Both the position numbers and the translations under genes were made by a program. Below are positions 1 through 6,627 of a stretch of 21,270 bases of DNA, in pieces. Below the pieces are notes generated by a model. The model did not search any database. It had not been told where the DNA came from and saw only the letters and a list, made by a program, of their open reading frames with translations. Position 1 is the first letter of the stretch; each line of letters starts with the position of its first letter. Source of the DNA: UBA4615 sp044359175 (GTDB lineage: Bacteria > Pseudomonadota > Gammaproteobacteria > Burkholderiales > Burkholderiaceae_E); NCBI GenBank assembly GCA_044359175.1, contig JBIKMO010000052.1, positions 1 through 21,270 on the forward strand, given 5' to 3'.

Positions 1-289
1 ACGTGATCAGTCCGGCCCCCGCCTTCGCGAAGGCCTCGGCGAGCGCATCCACCGGCTCGACCATCAGGTGCACGTCGATCGGCACGGTCGCGTGAGGACG
101 GATCGCTGCGCAGACCATCGGGCCCACAGTCAGGTTGGGCACGTAATGGTTGTCCATCACGTCGAAGTGAATCAGCGCGGCGCCGGCCGTCTGCACCGCG
201 ACGACCTCGGCGCCCAGCCGGGCGAAGTCCGCCGACAGAATGCTCGGGGCGATCCGCGGGGCATTGCCGATCGGCACGGTGGGGTTCAC
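1..289 (-). CDS. rpe: Ribulose-phosphate 3-epimerase, N-terminal part (runs off left edge)
   Basis: Rpe interconverts ribulose 5-phosphate and xylulose 5-phosphate in the cytoplasmic pentose phosphate and Calvin pathways. About 96 codons are visible, read from a GTG at 289. The translated start carries the family hallmarks in order: IAPSILSADFARLG (catalytic Ser region), HFDVMDNHYVPNLT (metal-binding His and Asp) and PIDVHLMVEPV (second metal-binding His). These are the first strands of the TIM barrel. The GTG is preceded by GGAG (296-299) six bases upstream, and no better start lies nearby. The gene is divergent from apaG with only 32 bp between start codons, an order I recall as common in Burkholderiales. 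The remaining 130 or so residues lie outside the window, so intactness cannot be judged. Confidence 0.95.
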   Translation of the reverse strand, partial: MNPTVPIGNAPRIAPSILSADFARLGAEVVAVQTAGAALIHFDVMDNHYVPNLTVGPMVCAAIRPHATVPIDVHLMVEPVDALAEAFAKAGAGLIT

Positions 290-321
290 TAGAATCTCCG
301 GGTCATCGAGGGAGCACGACC

Positions 322-705
322 GTGGCCGCGGGCAAGAAGCATGAGATCCGTATCGCGTCGCGCAGCCGATACCTGCCCGAACAGTCCAACCCCGAGCAGG
401 GCGTCTACGCGTTCGCCTACACCGTGACGATCACCAACGCGGGCGACGTGCCGACGCAGCTGATCAGCCGGCACTGGGTCATCGAGGACGCGAACGGACG
501 GGTCAAGGAGGTCAAGGGCCTCGGAGTGGTCGGTCACCAGCCGCTGCTGGGCCCTGGGCAGACCTTCGAGTACACCAGCGGCAGTCAGATCGATACGCCC
601 TCGGGGCGGATGCACGGAAGCTACTTCTTCGTGGCCGAAGACGGCGAGCGCTTCGAGCAGGCGATCGCCGAGTTCGAGCTCTCGATGCCACGCACGCTGC
701 ACTGA
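322..705 (+). CDS. apaG: ApaG domain protein
   Basis: This 127-residue protein matches ApaG (usual length about 125). ApaG is a single beta-sandwich (fibronectin-III-like) domain linked to Co2+/Mg2+ homeostasis in enterobacteria, with biochemical role unsettled. Recognisable blocks are YAFAYTVTITNAG (about 29-41), RHWVIEDANGRVKEVKG (50-66), VVGHQPLLGPGQTFEYTSG (69-87) and GSYFFVAEDGERFEQAIAEF (99-118). The glycine-containing VVGHQP-LGPG motif is the family signature. The start is a GTG preceded by an excellent Shine-Dalgarno, GAGGGAG at 308-314, seven bases away. It is divergent from rpe and upstream of mltA. No signal peptide or membrane segment is present, consistent with a cytoplasmic protein. 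Confidence 0.96.
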   Translation: MAAGKKHEIRIASRSRYLPEQSNPEQGVYAFAYTVTITNAGDVPTQLISRHWVIEDANGRVKEVKGLGVVGHQPLLGPGQTFEYTSGSQIDTPSGRMHGSYFFVAEDGERFEQAIAEFELSMPRTLH

Positions 706-730
706 GGCGCGCGCGCGCCCCGGGCGCCTC
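704..730 (+). terminator. Possible hairpin terminator after apaG
   Basis: GAGGCGC (704-710) can pair with GCGCCTC (724-730) around a 13-base GC loop, starting inside the apaG stop codon. A second small inverted repeat (CTCGCC/GGCGAG) follows directly. There is no T-tract, so intrinsic termination is uncertain. In such GC-rich DNA hairpins also arise by chance. Confidence 0.3.
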
Positions 731-770
731 GCCCCGGCGAGCGTGTACGCTGCGCGCGATCGGGGGTCGT

Positions 771-854
771 TCACTTGCGTCCCCGCATCGTCCACCAGAC
801 GATCAGCAGCACCAGACTCAGCGCGATCACGACCTCGAGATAGATCACCCACAT
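771..854 (-). CDS. Candidate 27-residue single-pass membrane peptide
   Basis: A minus-strand ORF runs from ATG (854-852) to TGA (773-771). It encodes 27 residues beginning MWVIYLEVVIALSLVLLIV and continuing WWTMRGRK. That is one hydrophobic helix of about 20 residues, a tryptophan pair at its end and a basic RGRK tail, the usual layout of a bacterial small membrane protein with the tail in the cytoplasm. Its start codon shares the palindrome CATG with the ATG used for mltA on the other strand, so the two would be divergent with overlapping starts unless MltA starts at the downstream GTG (880). No strong Shine-Dalgarno is visible. It fills most of the otherwise empty 147-bp gap between apaG and mltA. 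I do not recognise a family, and no function is proposed. Confidence 0.4.
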   Translation of the reverse strand: MWVIYLEVVIALSLVLLIVWWTMRGRK

Positions 855-2028
855 GACGCCGTACCCGTCGGTGCGCGGCCCTCGCCGCCTGGCCGCGATC
901 ATCGCATGCGCGGCAGCCGCGGCCGCGGGCTGTACGCTCGTGCCGAAGGCCTCGGGCCCCGAGCCGGTACCGCCCGCCTCGCTCGCCGGCTGGGCGGCCG
1001 ATCCGCTCGACGGTCTGGGCTCCGCGATCGCCCGGCAGTGCGCGATGCGCGCCCCGCCCGCGCCGTGGCCCGAGCTGTGCGGTGAGTTCGCCGCCCTCCC
1101 CGCAGGCCCGCGGGGGCTGCGAGACTGGCTGGAACGCCGCTTCCAGGCCTGGCCGCTGCGCGACGCTCAGGGCGGCCTGCAGGGGCTTGTGACCGGCTAC
1201 TTCGAGCCGCTGCTCACAGGCAGCCGCATGCGCGAGTCCGCCTCGCAGGTCCCACTGTACCGACGCCCGCCGGATCTGCTGACCATCGATCTGACCGGCG
1301 TCGAGCCGCGGCTCGAGGGCCTGCGGCTGCGAGGCCGCGTGCAGGGCGAGCGCGTCGTCCCCTACCACAGCCGCGCCGACATCGAGACCGCACGGCCGCT
1401 CGCCGGCCACGAGCTGCTGTGGGTCGACGACGCAGTGGACGCGTTCTTCCTCGAGATCCAGGGCTCGGGCCGAGTGCGGCTGCGTGACGGCGGCGTCGCG
1501 CGTGTGGGCTACGCCGACCAGAACGGGCATCCGTACCGGGCGATCGGCCGCAGCCTGGTCGAGCGGGGCGCGATGACGCTCGAGCAGGTGACCGCCCCCG
1601 CGATCCGCCGCTGGCTGCGCGAGCATCCGGCACAGGCCGCGGAGGTGATGCGCACGAACCCGAGCAAGGTGTTCTTCCGCGAGCTGCCACCGGCGCCGCC
1701 GGCGGCCGCGGGCGAGCCCGAACCCGGACCGCCGGGCTCGCTCGGCGTACCGCTCACCGCGATGCGGTCGCTCGCGGTGGACCGGTCCGTGGTGCCGCTG
1801 GGCAGCCTGCTGTGGCTGGACGCCCCGCACCCGCTGGATCCTGCCCCGATTCGCCGCGTGATGGCCGCTCAGGACACCGGCGGGGCGATCGTCGGGCGGG
1901 TCCGTGCGGACTTCTTCTGGGGGTTCGGCGACCTCGCCGAGCGGGCGGCGGGCACGATGCGCTCGTCCGGCCGGCTGTGGCTCCTGTGGCCGCGCGAGCG
2001 GCCGCCGCCGCCCGCGCTCGCGCGCTGA
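853..2028 (+). CDS. mltA: Membrane-bound lytic murein transglycosylase A (lipoprotein)
   Basis: MltA cleaves the MurNAc-GlcNAc bond of peptidoglycan to a 1,6-anhydro product, anchored to the inner face of the outer membrane. The 391-residue product has a lipoprotein signal peptide: basic RGPRR, an alanine-rich core, then AAAGC with Cys27 as lipidation site. The MltA domain is shown by GLVTGYFEPLL (about 114-124) and by FFLEIQGSGRVRL (about 198-210). The C-terminal 3D (double-psi barrel) domain carries AAQDTGGAIVGRVRADFFWG, with Asp341 and Asp353. Known MltA enzymes place their catalytic aspartate in this domain. ATG 853 has no clear Shine-Dalgarno. GTG 880 in the same frame would still leave an intact signal peptide. 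It converges with dsbC, with only six bases between stop codons. Confidence 0.93.
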   Translation: MTPYPSVRGPRRLAAIIACAAAAAAGCTLVPKASGPEPVPPASLAGWAADPLDGLGSAIARQCAMRAPPAPWPELCGEFAALPAGPRGLRDWLERRFQAWPLRDAQGGLQGLVTGYFEPLLTGSRMRESASQVPLYRRPPDLLTIDLTGVEPRLEGLRLRGRVQGERVVPYHSRADIETARPLAGHELLWVDDAVDAFFLEIQGSGRVRLRDGGVARVGYADQNGHPYRAIGRSLVERGAMTLEQVTAPAIRRWLREHPAQAAEVMRTNPSKVFFRELPPAPPAAAGEPEPGPPGSLGVPLTAMRSLAVDRSVVPLGSLLWLDAPHPLDPAPIRRVMAAQDTGGAIVGRVRADFFWGFGDLAERAAGTMRSSGRLWLLWPRERPPPPALAR

Positions 2029-2034
2029 CCGGCG

Positions 2035-2802
2035 TCAGGACGGCTTGGAGTTCTCCGCAACCATCCGCTGCAACTGATCGCCGGGCAGCCCGCCGGGTAC
2101 CCGTTTGCCATTGGCGAAGAAGATCGTGGGCGTGCCGTTGATGCGAAGCTTGCGCGCCAGCTCGGTCACCTTGGCGATCGGGTTGTCGCAGGTTCCCGGG
2201 TTGCCTGGCACCTTGCCTTCGAGCATCAGCTCGTTCCAGGCCTTGACCCGGTCCTTCGAGCACCAGGCCTGGCGGACCTTGACCTCGGAGTCGGCGGCGA
2301 GGATCGGCAGTGGGAACGTGTAGAGCGTCACGTCGGTGAGCTTGAGCAGCTCGCGGCGCAGGTTGCGGCAGTGGCCGCAGTTGGGGTCCTCGAACACCGC
2401 GAGGTTGCGCGTGCCCTTGCCGATCACCTGCTTGATCGCGAGGTTCAGCGGCAGGTCCTTGAACTCGATCGCGGTCAGCTGCTCGATGCGCTCCTGGGTC
2501 AGGTTGCGGTTGCTCTTCAGGTCGATCAGCTGGCCCTCGACGAAGCCGTGCTGGCCCTTGTCGTCGACGTAGATCAGGTCGGTGCCGATCTGGACCTCGA
2601 AGATGCCGGGCACCGGCGAGCGGCGCACGTTGTCGACCTTGAATCGCCCCTGCAGCCAGGTCTCGACCGCGGCCCGCACCGCCGCGGCGGCGGCGGCATC
2701 GGGCTGTGCATGGGCGCTTGGAACCACGATCGCAACCAGTGCGCCCGCAACGATCGCGGCGAGCGCGCGGCGCAACGGCCGCAGCGGGAGGGTGAGGTTC
2801 AT
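2035..2802 (-). CDS. dsbC: Periplasmic disulfide isomerase, DsbC family
   Basis: DsbC rearranges wrong disulfides in the periplasm as a V-shaped homodimer kept reduced by DsbD. The 255-residue product has a signal peptide (RRALAAIVAGALVAIVV core, likely cleaved after SAHA, residue 32). A short N-terminal dimerisation domain follows (about 35-95), then a thioredoxin-fold domain. The active site is CGHC (Cys142-Cys145), the cis-proline loop is GTP (Pro225), and Cys181/Cys205 match the second, structural disulfide of E. coli DsbC. E. coli has CGYC, so the His at the third position is a common variant. The ATG is preceded by GGAAG seven bases upstream. The gene lies 48 bp downstream of the UbiH-family gene on the same strand and is probably co-transcribed with it. 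Confidence 0.95.
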   Translation of the reverse strand: MNLTLPLRPLRRALAAIVAGALVAIVVPSAHAQPDAAAAAAVRAAVETWLQGRFKVDNVRRSPVPGIFEVQIGTDLIYVDDKGQHGFVEGQLIDLKSNRNLTQERIEQLTAIEFKDLPLNLAIKQVIGKGTRNLAVFEDPNCGHCRNLRRELLKLTDVTLYTFPLPILAADSEVKVRQAWCSKDRVKAWNELMLEGKVPGNPGTCDNPIAKVTELARKLRINGTPTIFFANGKRVPGGLPGDQLQRMVAENSKPS

Positions 2803-2850
2803 CGCGTGACTTCCATCAGGAACGGACCGGCCCGGGAGCGAGGGCGCGCA

Positions 2851-4062
2851 TCATCGTGCTGCCTGCGCGATCATCCGGCGGCGCAGCCAGTCAGAACTTG
2901 CCACGGCGCGCCAGCCCAGGTCGCGCAGACCGACGAGCGGCGCGGGCAGGTCGCCGAACGCCCGCTGAAGCCCGTCGGTGGCGTCCTGCATCAGCGACAC
3001 CGCCTCGCGGCGCGCACGCTCGTAGCGGCGCCACAGCAACATGTCGGCGAGGTCACGGACGGCCTCGCGGCTGCGCACCACCTCGAGCAGCCGCGCGACG
3101 TCGCCGAAGCCCAGGTTCATGCCCTGGCCGGCGAGCGGGTGCAGCGCGTGCGCGGCGTCGCCGGCGAGCACGACCCGCGGGGCGATCAGCCTGGGTACCC
3201 GGACCAGCCGCAGCGGGAAGGACTGCGCTGGGGTGATCGTGCGCATCGGTCCGAGCAGCCCGTGCGAGGCTTGCGCGACGCGCGCCGCGAGCGCCTCGTC
3301 GTCCAGCGCGAGCAGCTCGTCCGCGAGCCGATCCGGGGCCGACCAGACCAGGCTCGCGCGACCGCAAGACGGAGCCTCGGCCGGCAGTGGCAGCAGCGCG
3401 AGCACGCCGATCTCCGGGCCGAACCACTGGAACGCGGTGTCGCCGTGCGGCAGCTCGGTGTCGAAGTTCGCGACCACGGCGCGCTGTCCGTACTCGTGCA
3501 CATCGGCCCGCAGCCCGGCCAGCGCGCGCAGCGGCGACTCGGCACCGTCGGCCGCGACCACCACGCGCGCCTCGAGCGCCCCGCCGGACGCGAGCCCGAT
3601 GCGCACGCGCCCCGCCGGGCCGGGCGGATCGGCGCGCAGCGCGGTCACCGCGTCGTCGACCGTAACCACCGCGGAGAACCTCAGCGCATCCTCGAGCGTG
3701 CGCATCAGCACCCGGTTTTCGACGATCCAGGCGAGCGCCTCGACGCGCCCCGAGTAGGCATCCAAGTGCAGTTCGGGCGCGTCCGCGCCCTCACCCGCAT
3801 GCACGCGCATGTCGTAGATCGGCGCGATCCGCTCGGCGGGCAGCGCATCCCAGACGCGCAGCGCGCGCAGCAGGCCGCGGGCGCCGGGCGACAGCGCAAA
3901 CACCCTCGCATCCCAGCCCACGCGCGGCCCCGACGGCGCGACGCAGGCCGGCGCGGGCCCGACCCACGCGACCCGCAGGCCCAGCTGGGCCAGGCCGAGC
4001 GCGGCCGCCGCGCCGATCGCCCCTCGACCCGCCACCGCGACATCCACGCTGCGCGTATCCAT
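2851..4062 (-). CDS. UbiH/VisC-family FAD-dependent hydroxylase
   Basis: This 403-residue flavoprotein belongs to the UbiH/UbiF/UbiI/VisC/COQ6 monooxygenases, which hydroxylate the ring of ubiquinone precursors using FAD, NAD(P)H and O2. Visible motifs are the Rossmann GxGxxG (GRGAIG, residues 12-17), the DG motif VVVAADGAESPLR (about 167-179), and the GD motif RVVLAGDAAHALHPLAGQG (about 296-314). The last is the family fingerprint. Which ring position it acts on cannot be told from sequence alone, so I give no symbol. I start it at ATG 4062 because the protein then begins directly with the FAD-binding strand; 28 extra in-frame codons upstream have no family character and would overlap the promoter region. 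A TATACT box ends nine bases before this ATG, implying an almost leaderless mRNA. Confidence 0.92.
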   Translation of the reverse strand: MDTRSVDVAVAGRGAIGAAAALGLAQLGLRVAWVGPAPACVAPSGPRVGWDARVFALSPGARGLLRALRVWDALPAERIAPIYDMRVHAGEGADAPELHLDAYSGRVEALAWIVENRVLMRTLEDALRFSAVVTVDDAVTALRADPPGPAGRVRIGLASGGALEARVVVAADGAESPLRALAGLRADVHEYGQRAVVANFDTELPHGDTAFQWFGPEIGVLALLPLPAEAPSCGRASLVWSAPDRLADELLALDDEALAARVAQASHGLLGPMRTITPAQSFPLRLVRVPRLIAPRVVLAGDAAHALHPLAGQGMNLGFGDVARLLEVVRSREAVRDLADMLLWRRYERARREAVSLMQDATDGLQRAFGDLPAPLVGLRDLGWRAVASSDWLRRRMIAQAAR

Positions 4063-4069
4063 GCCGGCC

Positions 4070-4127
4070 GGAGTATAGGCGAGCGGCGTCTCGGCTTTGT
4101 CCGACGCGGGCCGATCCGCTATACTCC
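4070..4127. promoter_or_regulatory. Mirror-image divergent promoter region, ubiH-like gene / tRNA-Phe
   Basis: A perfect 9-bp inverted repeat, GGAGTATAG (4070-4078) and CTATACTCC (4119-4127), places a TATACT -10 box on each strand. They point outward, one to the hydroxylase gene and one to tRNA-Phe. The centres are about 49 bp apart, so both polymerases cannot easily bind at once. Confidence 0.6.
4097..4125 (+). promoter_or_regulatory. Sigma70-type promoter of tRNA-Phe
   Basis: TTGTCC (4097-4102) and TATACT (4120-4125) are separated by exactly 17 bp. A C/G-rich discriminator (CCTCCGCCCGCG) follows, as is typical of stringently controlled stable-RNA promoters. The predicted start is about 4132, some 38 bases before the mature tRNA. 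Confidence 0.75.
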
Positions 4128-4169
4128 TCCGCCCGCGTCGTTGCACGTGGGCGACGCCCGCGACGGCAC

Positions 4170-4245
4170 GGCCAAGTAGCTCAGTTGGTAGAGCAGCGGA
4201 TTGAAAATCCGCGTGTCGGTGGTTCGATTCCGCCCTTGGCCACCA
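4170..4245 (+). tRNA. tRNA-Phe (anticodon GAA)
   Basis: A full cloverleaf of 76 nt can be folded by eye. The acceptor stem is GGCCAAG/CTTGGCC, the D stem GCTC/GAGC with loop AGTTGGTA, the anticodon stem GCGGA/TCCGC with loop TTGAAAA (anticodon GAA), the variable loop GTGTC, and the T stem GGTGG/CCGCC with loop TTCGATT. Discriminator A and an encoded CCA end it. It is a single gene with its own promoter. No second copy of its 3' end was found elsewhere in the window, so there is no sign of an island integrated here. Confidence 0.98.
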
Positions 4246-4308
4246 CCCTGCAAGGGTGCACTCACGAAAACGCGCTTCGGGCCTCTGATGCGGCCGCCCG
4301 CGCGCGCG

Positions 4309-6627
4309 CTACGGCGGGTCGAACCTGATGAAGTACGAGCCATTGCCGTTGGGTCCGGGAACGCGCCCGTAGCCCTGCGCTTCATAGAAGCGGCCGATCC
4401 GTTCCTTGTCGATGCGCCCGAGCCTGGGATCCTCGATCGGCTGCAGCGGGTCGGCGCGCTCGACGACCAGCGCGCCGAAGCCTTCATGCCGCGCGATCAA
4501 CGCCAGCGCACGCAGCGCCTGCGCGTATTGGCCGCTTGCAGGCTGGTCCGCCGTGACCGAGGTCAGTATCAGGCAGCGATTCGCATCGATCGGCGCGATC
4601 AGGGGAATGCGAAAGGTCATCTCGAAGCGGCCGAGCCTCACCACATCCCTGTCCCGTGAGCTGCGAAGGAACGCGACGAGTTCTCGGGTATCGAACTTCG
4701 GGGGACCGACCTCGAGCGGATGATGCGTCGGCCGCTTCAGCAGCAACCCGTCCGCCGTTTCCGAATGGGTCAGTTTCTCGATGAACTCCGGGACGCTCAT
4801 CCGGTTGAGATCGGCGTTCGCCTGGATCTGCTCGAGGATGTAATCGACCAGGAAGGCGGATCGGCCCGGCCCCTGGAGTTGGTGCTCGTCAAACTCTGCG
4901 ATCGCGCTCGCGCGAGCATCCTCGAGGGTGCTGCCATGCGCCAACTCCCATACGACACGGTCCACGATCAGCGTGAATTGCCAATCGGAGAGCTCCTCGT
5001 CGTCCGGGCGCTCGACGCGCGTTTGCAGAAGGTGAGCGAGAGCGTCGTGGTGGGTCGCTACGTTGTCTGGGTCCAGACGGTAGCGGGTCGCAAATTCCCT
5101 GACCACTTCAACGACGCGCTGTGGACCGAAGTACCCGTTCCAATCGTTCGGATCGAGGGTGCTGGGCATCGATCGAAGGTCCCACGCCGCGGGACCGGTC
5201 GACGAGCCGGAGCCGGAGCCGGAGCCGGCAGGACCCGACCTGAATCGTCCTGCGGCGTCGGCGCCCTGGATCGGGCCCGGTTGCTGCACCCGTGCGACGA
5301 ACTCGTCCGCGCTCACGCCCAGCGCCGCGGCGCCGCCCAGATCGGTGTGCACCCCGCGCGCCAGCGCCTCGAGGCTGCCGCCGGGCAGCAGCGTCCTGCG
5401 CTGCTCGTAGACCTGCCTGCGGGCGGTCTCCAGCGCCTGGGCCTGCCGGGAGCGCGAGCGCTGCTCGAGCTCGGCCGCGCCCTCGCCGGTCCGGGCGCCG
5501 GTGCCCCGGGTGCGGGCGGTCTCGGATCGCTGCGCGGGCAGGCCGGGGCGGGCCGGGAGCGCCGGGTTCGGCGGGCTGCCGAGCTGCGGCAGTCCGGCCG
5601 GCGCGGCCTTCGGGGCCTTCGGGGCCGGGCCGTACAGCGCACGCACGGCCTGCGGCGCCAGGGCGTCGAAGTTGCGGCGTGTCGCCGGGGTCCACTCGTG
5701 GCGGTTCGCGTGCAGGCTCCTGGCAAGCGCGAGGGCATCGTTGAGCGCGCCGCGCCGTGCGGGGTCGGCGGGCTGGGCGTTGAACGCGCGGATGGCCTGG
5801 CCGAGCTGCTGCACGGCCTGACCGGCGCGCGCGGCGTGCAGCGGCTGGGCGAGCGCCGAGCGGGCGCGGGTGGCCAGCTCGCCGTAGCGGGCGGCCGTCT
5901 CGGCGGGCCAGCGCGCGCCGTGCTGCCGATGCAGCGAGGCGGTGTGGGCGAGCTCGTCGTTGAGCGCGCCGCGCGTGCGCGCCGTGGGCGCCGCCTGGTG
6001 CGTGCGCAACGCCTCGCGCAGCCGCGCGAGCGCCTGCGCCACGAGCGCCTCCGGCTGCGGGCGCGCCGACGGGGGCGGCGCCGGCGAGCGCGGCGCCGCG
6101 GCGGGTGTCGTCGCGGCGGGTACCGCCGCCTGCGGCCCCGGGGAGGCCTGCAGCGCACGCACGAGCTCGCCCATCGCGCGGCGGAACTGCTGCGGCGTGA
6201 GCTGCCGGCCCGACCGCTGCTCCTCGATCTCGGCGGCTCGCCGCACGAGCTGGCCGACCTGCTCGGGCGTGGACGAGCTGGGCAGTCTCCAGTGCGGGTT
6301 CCAGCGTTCGAGCGCGGCCCCGGCCCGCTGCCACTGCCCCAGGCCGATGTCCAGCGGCACCCTGCCCTGCAGCTGCAGCAGCGCGAGCTCGCCGCCGCTG
6401 CTGTTGAACAGCGCACCCGCGGCGACCGCACCCGCCAGGCCCAGGCTGCGCAGCAGGCCCGGACCCGCCGGCGGCATCGGGGCGCCGGGCGAGGCGGGCA
6501 GCCGCCAGGCGCGCTCGAGCATCTGCCGCGCCGGCTCCAGACCCGCGGCCGGGGCGGGCGCACGCCCGCCTGCCGGTGCGCGCAGCGAGGGTAAGGAGAC
6601 CGCCCGGCCGGGCGCGGAGGTTGGCAT
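4309..6627 (-). CDS. Large protein of unknown function, possible GNAT-like C-terminal domain
   Basis: I do not recognise this 772-residue protein as a whole. Residues 1-55 are Ala/Pro-rich. Residues about 58-75 (LLRSLGLAGAVAAGALF) form a short hydrophobic stretch. Residues about 197-331 hold two imperfect repeats about 73 residues apart (RGALNDELAHTASLHRQ and RGALNDALALARSLHAN), each ending RAL or SAL after an aromatic motif. Residues 335-480 are Pro/Ala/Gly-rich with a Gly-Ser run (468-476). From about 490 composition changes: a helical region, then VRLGRFEMTFRIPL, LILTSVTADQP and IGRFYEAQGYGRV. The order of these last segments resembles the second half of a GNAT acyltransferase, but the acetyl-CoA loop is degenerate, so this is tentative. 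The start at ATG 6627 lacks a clear Shine-Dalgarno; in-frame codons continue upstream to 6717. The gene ends 64 bases from the tRNA. A secreted effector or surface protein is possible but unproven. Confidence 0.6.
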   Translation of the reverse strand: MPTSAPGRAVSLPSLRAPAGGRAPAPAAGLEPARQMLERAWRLPASPGAPMPPAGPGLLRSLGLAGAVAAGALFNSSGGELALLQLQGRVPLDIGLGQWQRAGAALERWNPHWRLPSSSTPEQVGQLVRRAAEIEEQRSGRQLTPQQFRRAMGELVRALQASPGPQAAVPAATTPAAAPRSPAPPPSARPQPEALVAQALARLREALRTHQAAPTARTRGALNDELAHTASLHRQHGARWPAETAARYGELATRARSALAQPLHAARAGQAVQQLGQAIRAFNAQPADPARRGALNDALALARSLHANRHEWTPATRRNFDALAPQAVRALYGPAPKAPKAAPAGLPQLGSPPNPALPARPGLPAQRSETARTRGTGARTGEGAAELEQRSRSRQAQALETARRQVYEQRRTLLPGGSLEALARGVHTDLGGAAALGVSADEFVARVQQPGPIQGADAAGRFRSGPAGSGSGSGSSTGPAAWDLRSMPSTLDPNDWNGYFGPQRVVEVVREFATRYRLDPDNVATHHDALAHLLQTRVERPDDEELSDWQFTLIVDRVVWELAHGSTLEDARASAIAEFDEHQLQGPGRSAFLVDYILEQIQANADLNRMSVPEFIEKLTHSETADGLLLKRPTHHPLEVGPPKFDTRELVAFLRSSRDRDVVRLGRFEMTFRIPLIAPIDANRCLILTSVTADQPASGQYAQALRALALIARHEGFGALVVERADPLQPIEDPRLGRIDKERIGRFYEAQGYGRVPGPNGNGSYFIRFDPP
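5204..5227. repeat. Hexanucleotide tandem repeat (GAGCCG x4)
   Basis: Four perfect head-to-tail GAGCCG units lie inside the 772-codon gene. Read on the minus strand they encode alternating Gly-Ser, part of a flexible linker between the Ala/Pro-rich region and the C-terminal third. Unit changes would keep the reading frame and alter only linker length. Confidence 0.85.

Noticed and set aside
289..1830. A 513-codon minus-strand frame across apaG and mltA
   Set aside because: It is antisense to two clearly identified genes and has the biased composition of a shadow frame.
2371..4179. A 602-codon plus-strand frame across dsbC and the UbiH-family gene
   Set aside because: It is antisense to two motif-supported genes and even runs into the tRNA gene; no domain is visible.
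4244..4258. Small hairpin CACCCT-GCA-AGGGTG just after tRNA-Phe as a terminator
   Set aside because: The stem starts inside the encoded CCA end, the loop is three bases and no T-tract follows. It could assist processing but I cannot support a terminator call.
4286..4310. Alternating CG run near the 3' end of the mosaic gene as a Z-DNA site
   Set aside because: Runs of CG are common in DNA of this composition and nothing else marks the site.
4720..6594. A 624-codon plus-strand frame opposite the 772-codon mosaic gene
   Set aside because: Since the mosaic gene is itself unrecognised I compared both strands. The plus frame is Arg/Gly/Leu-rich throughout without hydrophobic patterning, whereas the minus frame has internal repeats, a domain-like C-terminus and normal composition there.
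4170..6627. Genomic island inserted at tRNA-Phe
   Set aside because: No integrase and no second copy of the tRNA 3' end was found in the window, and only one unrecognised gene lies beside the tRNA.
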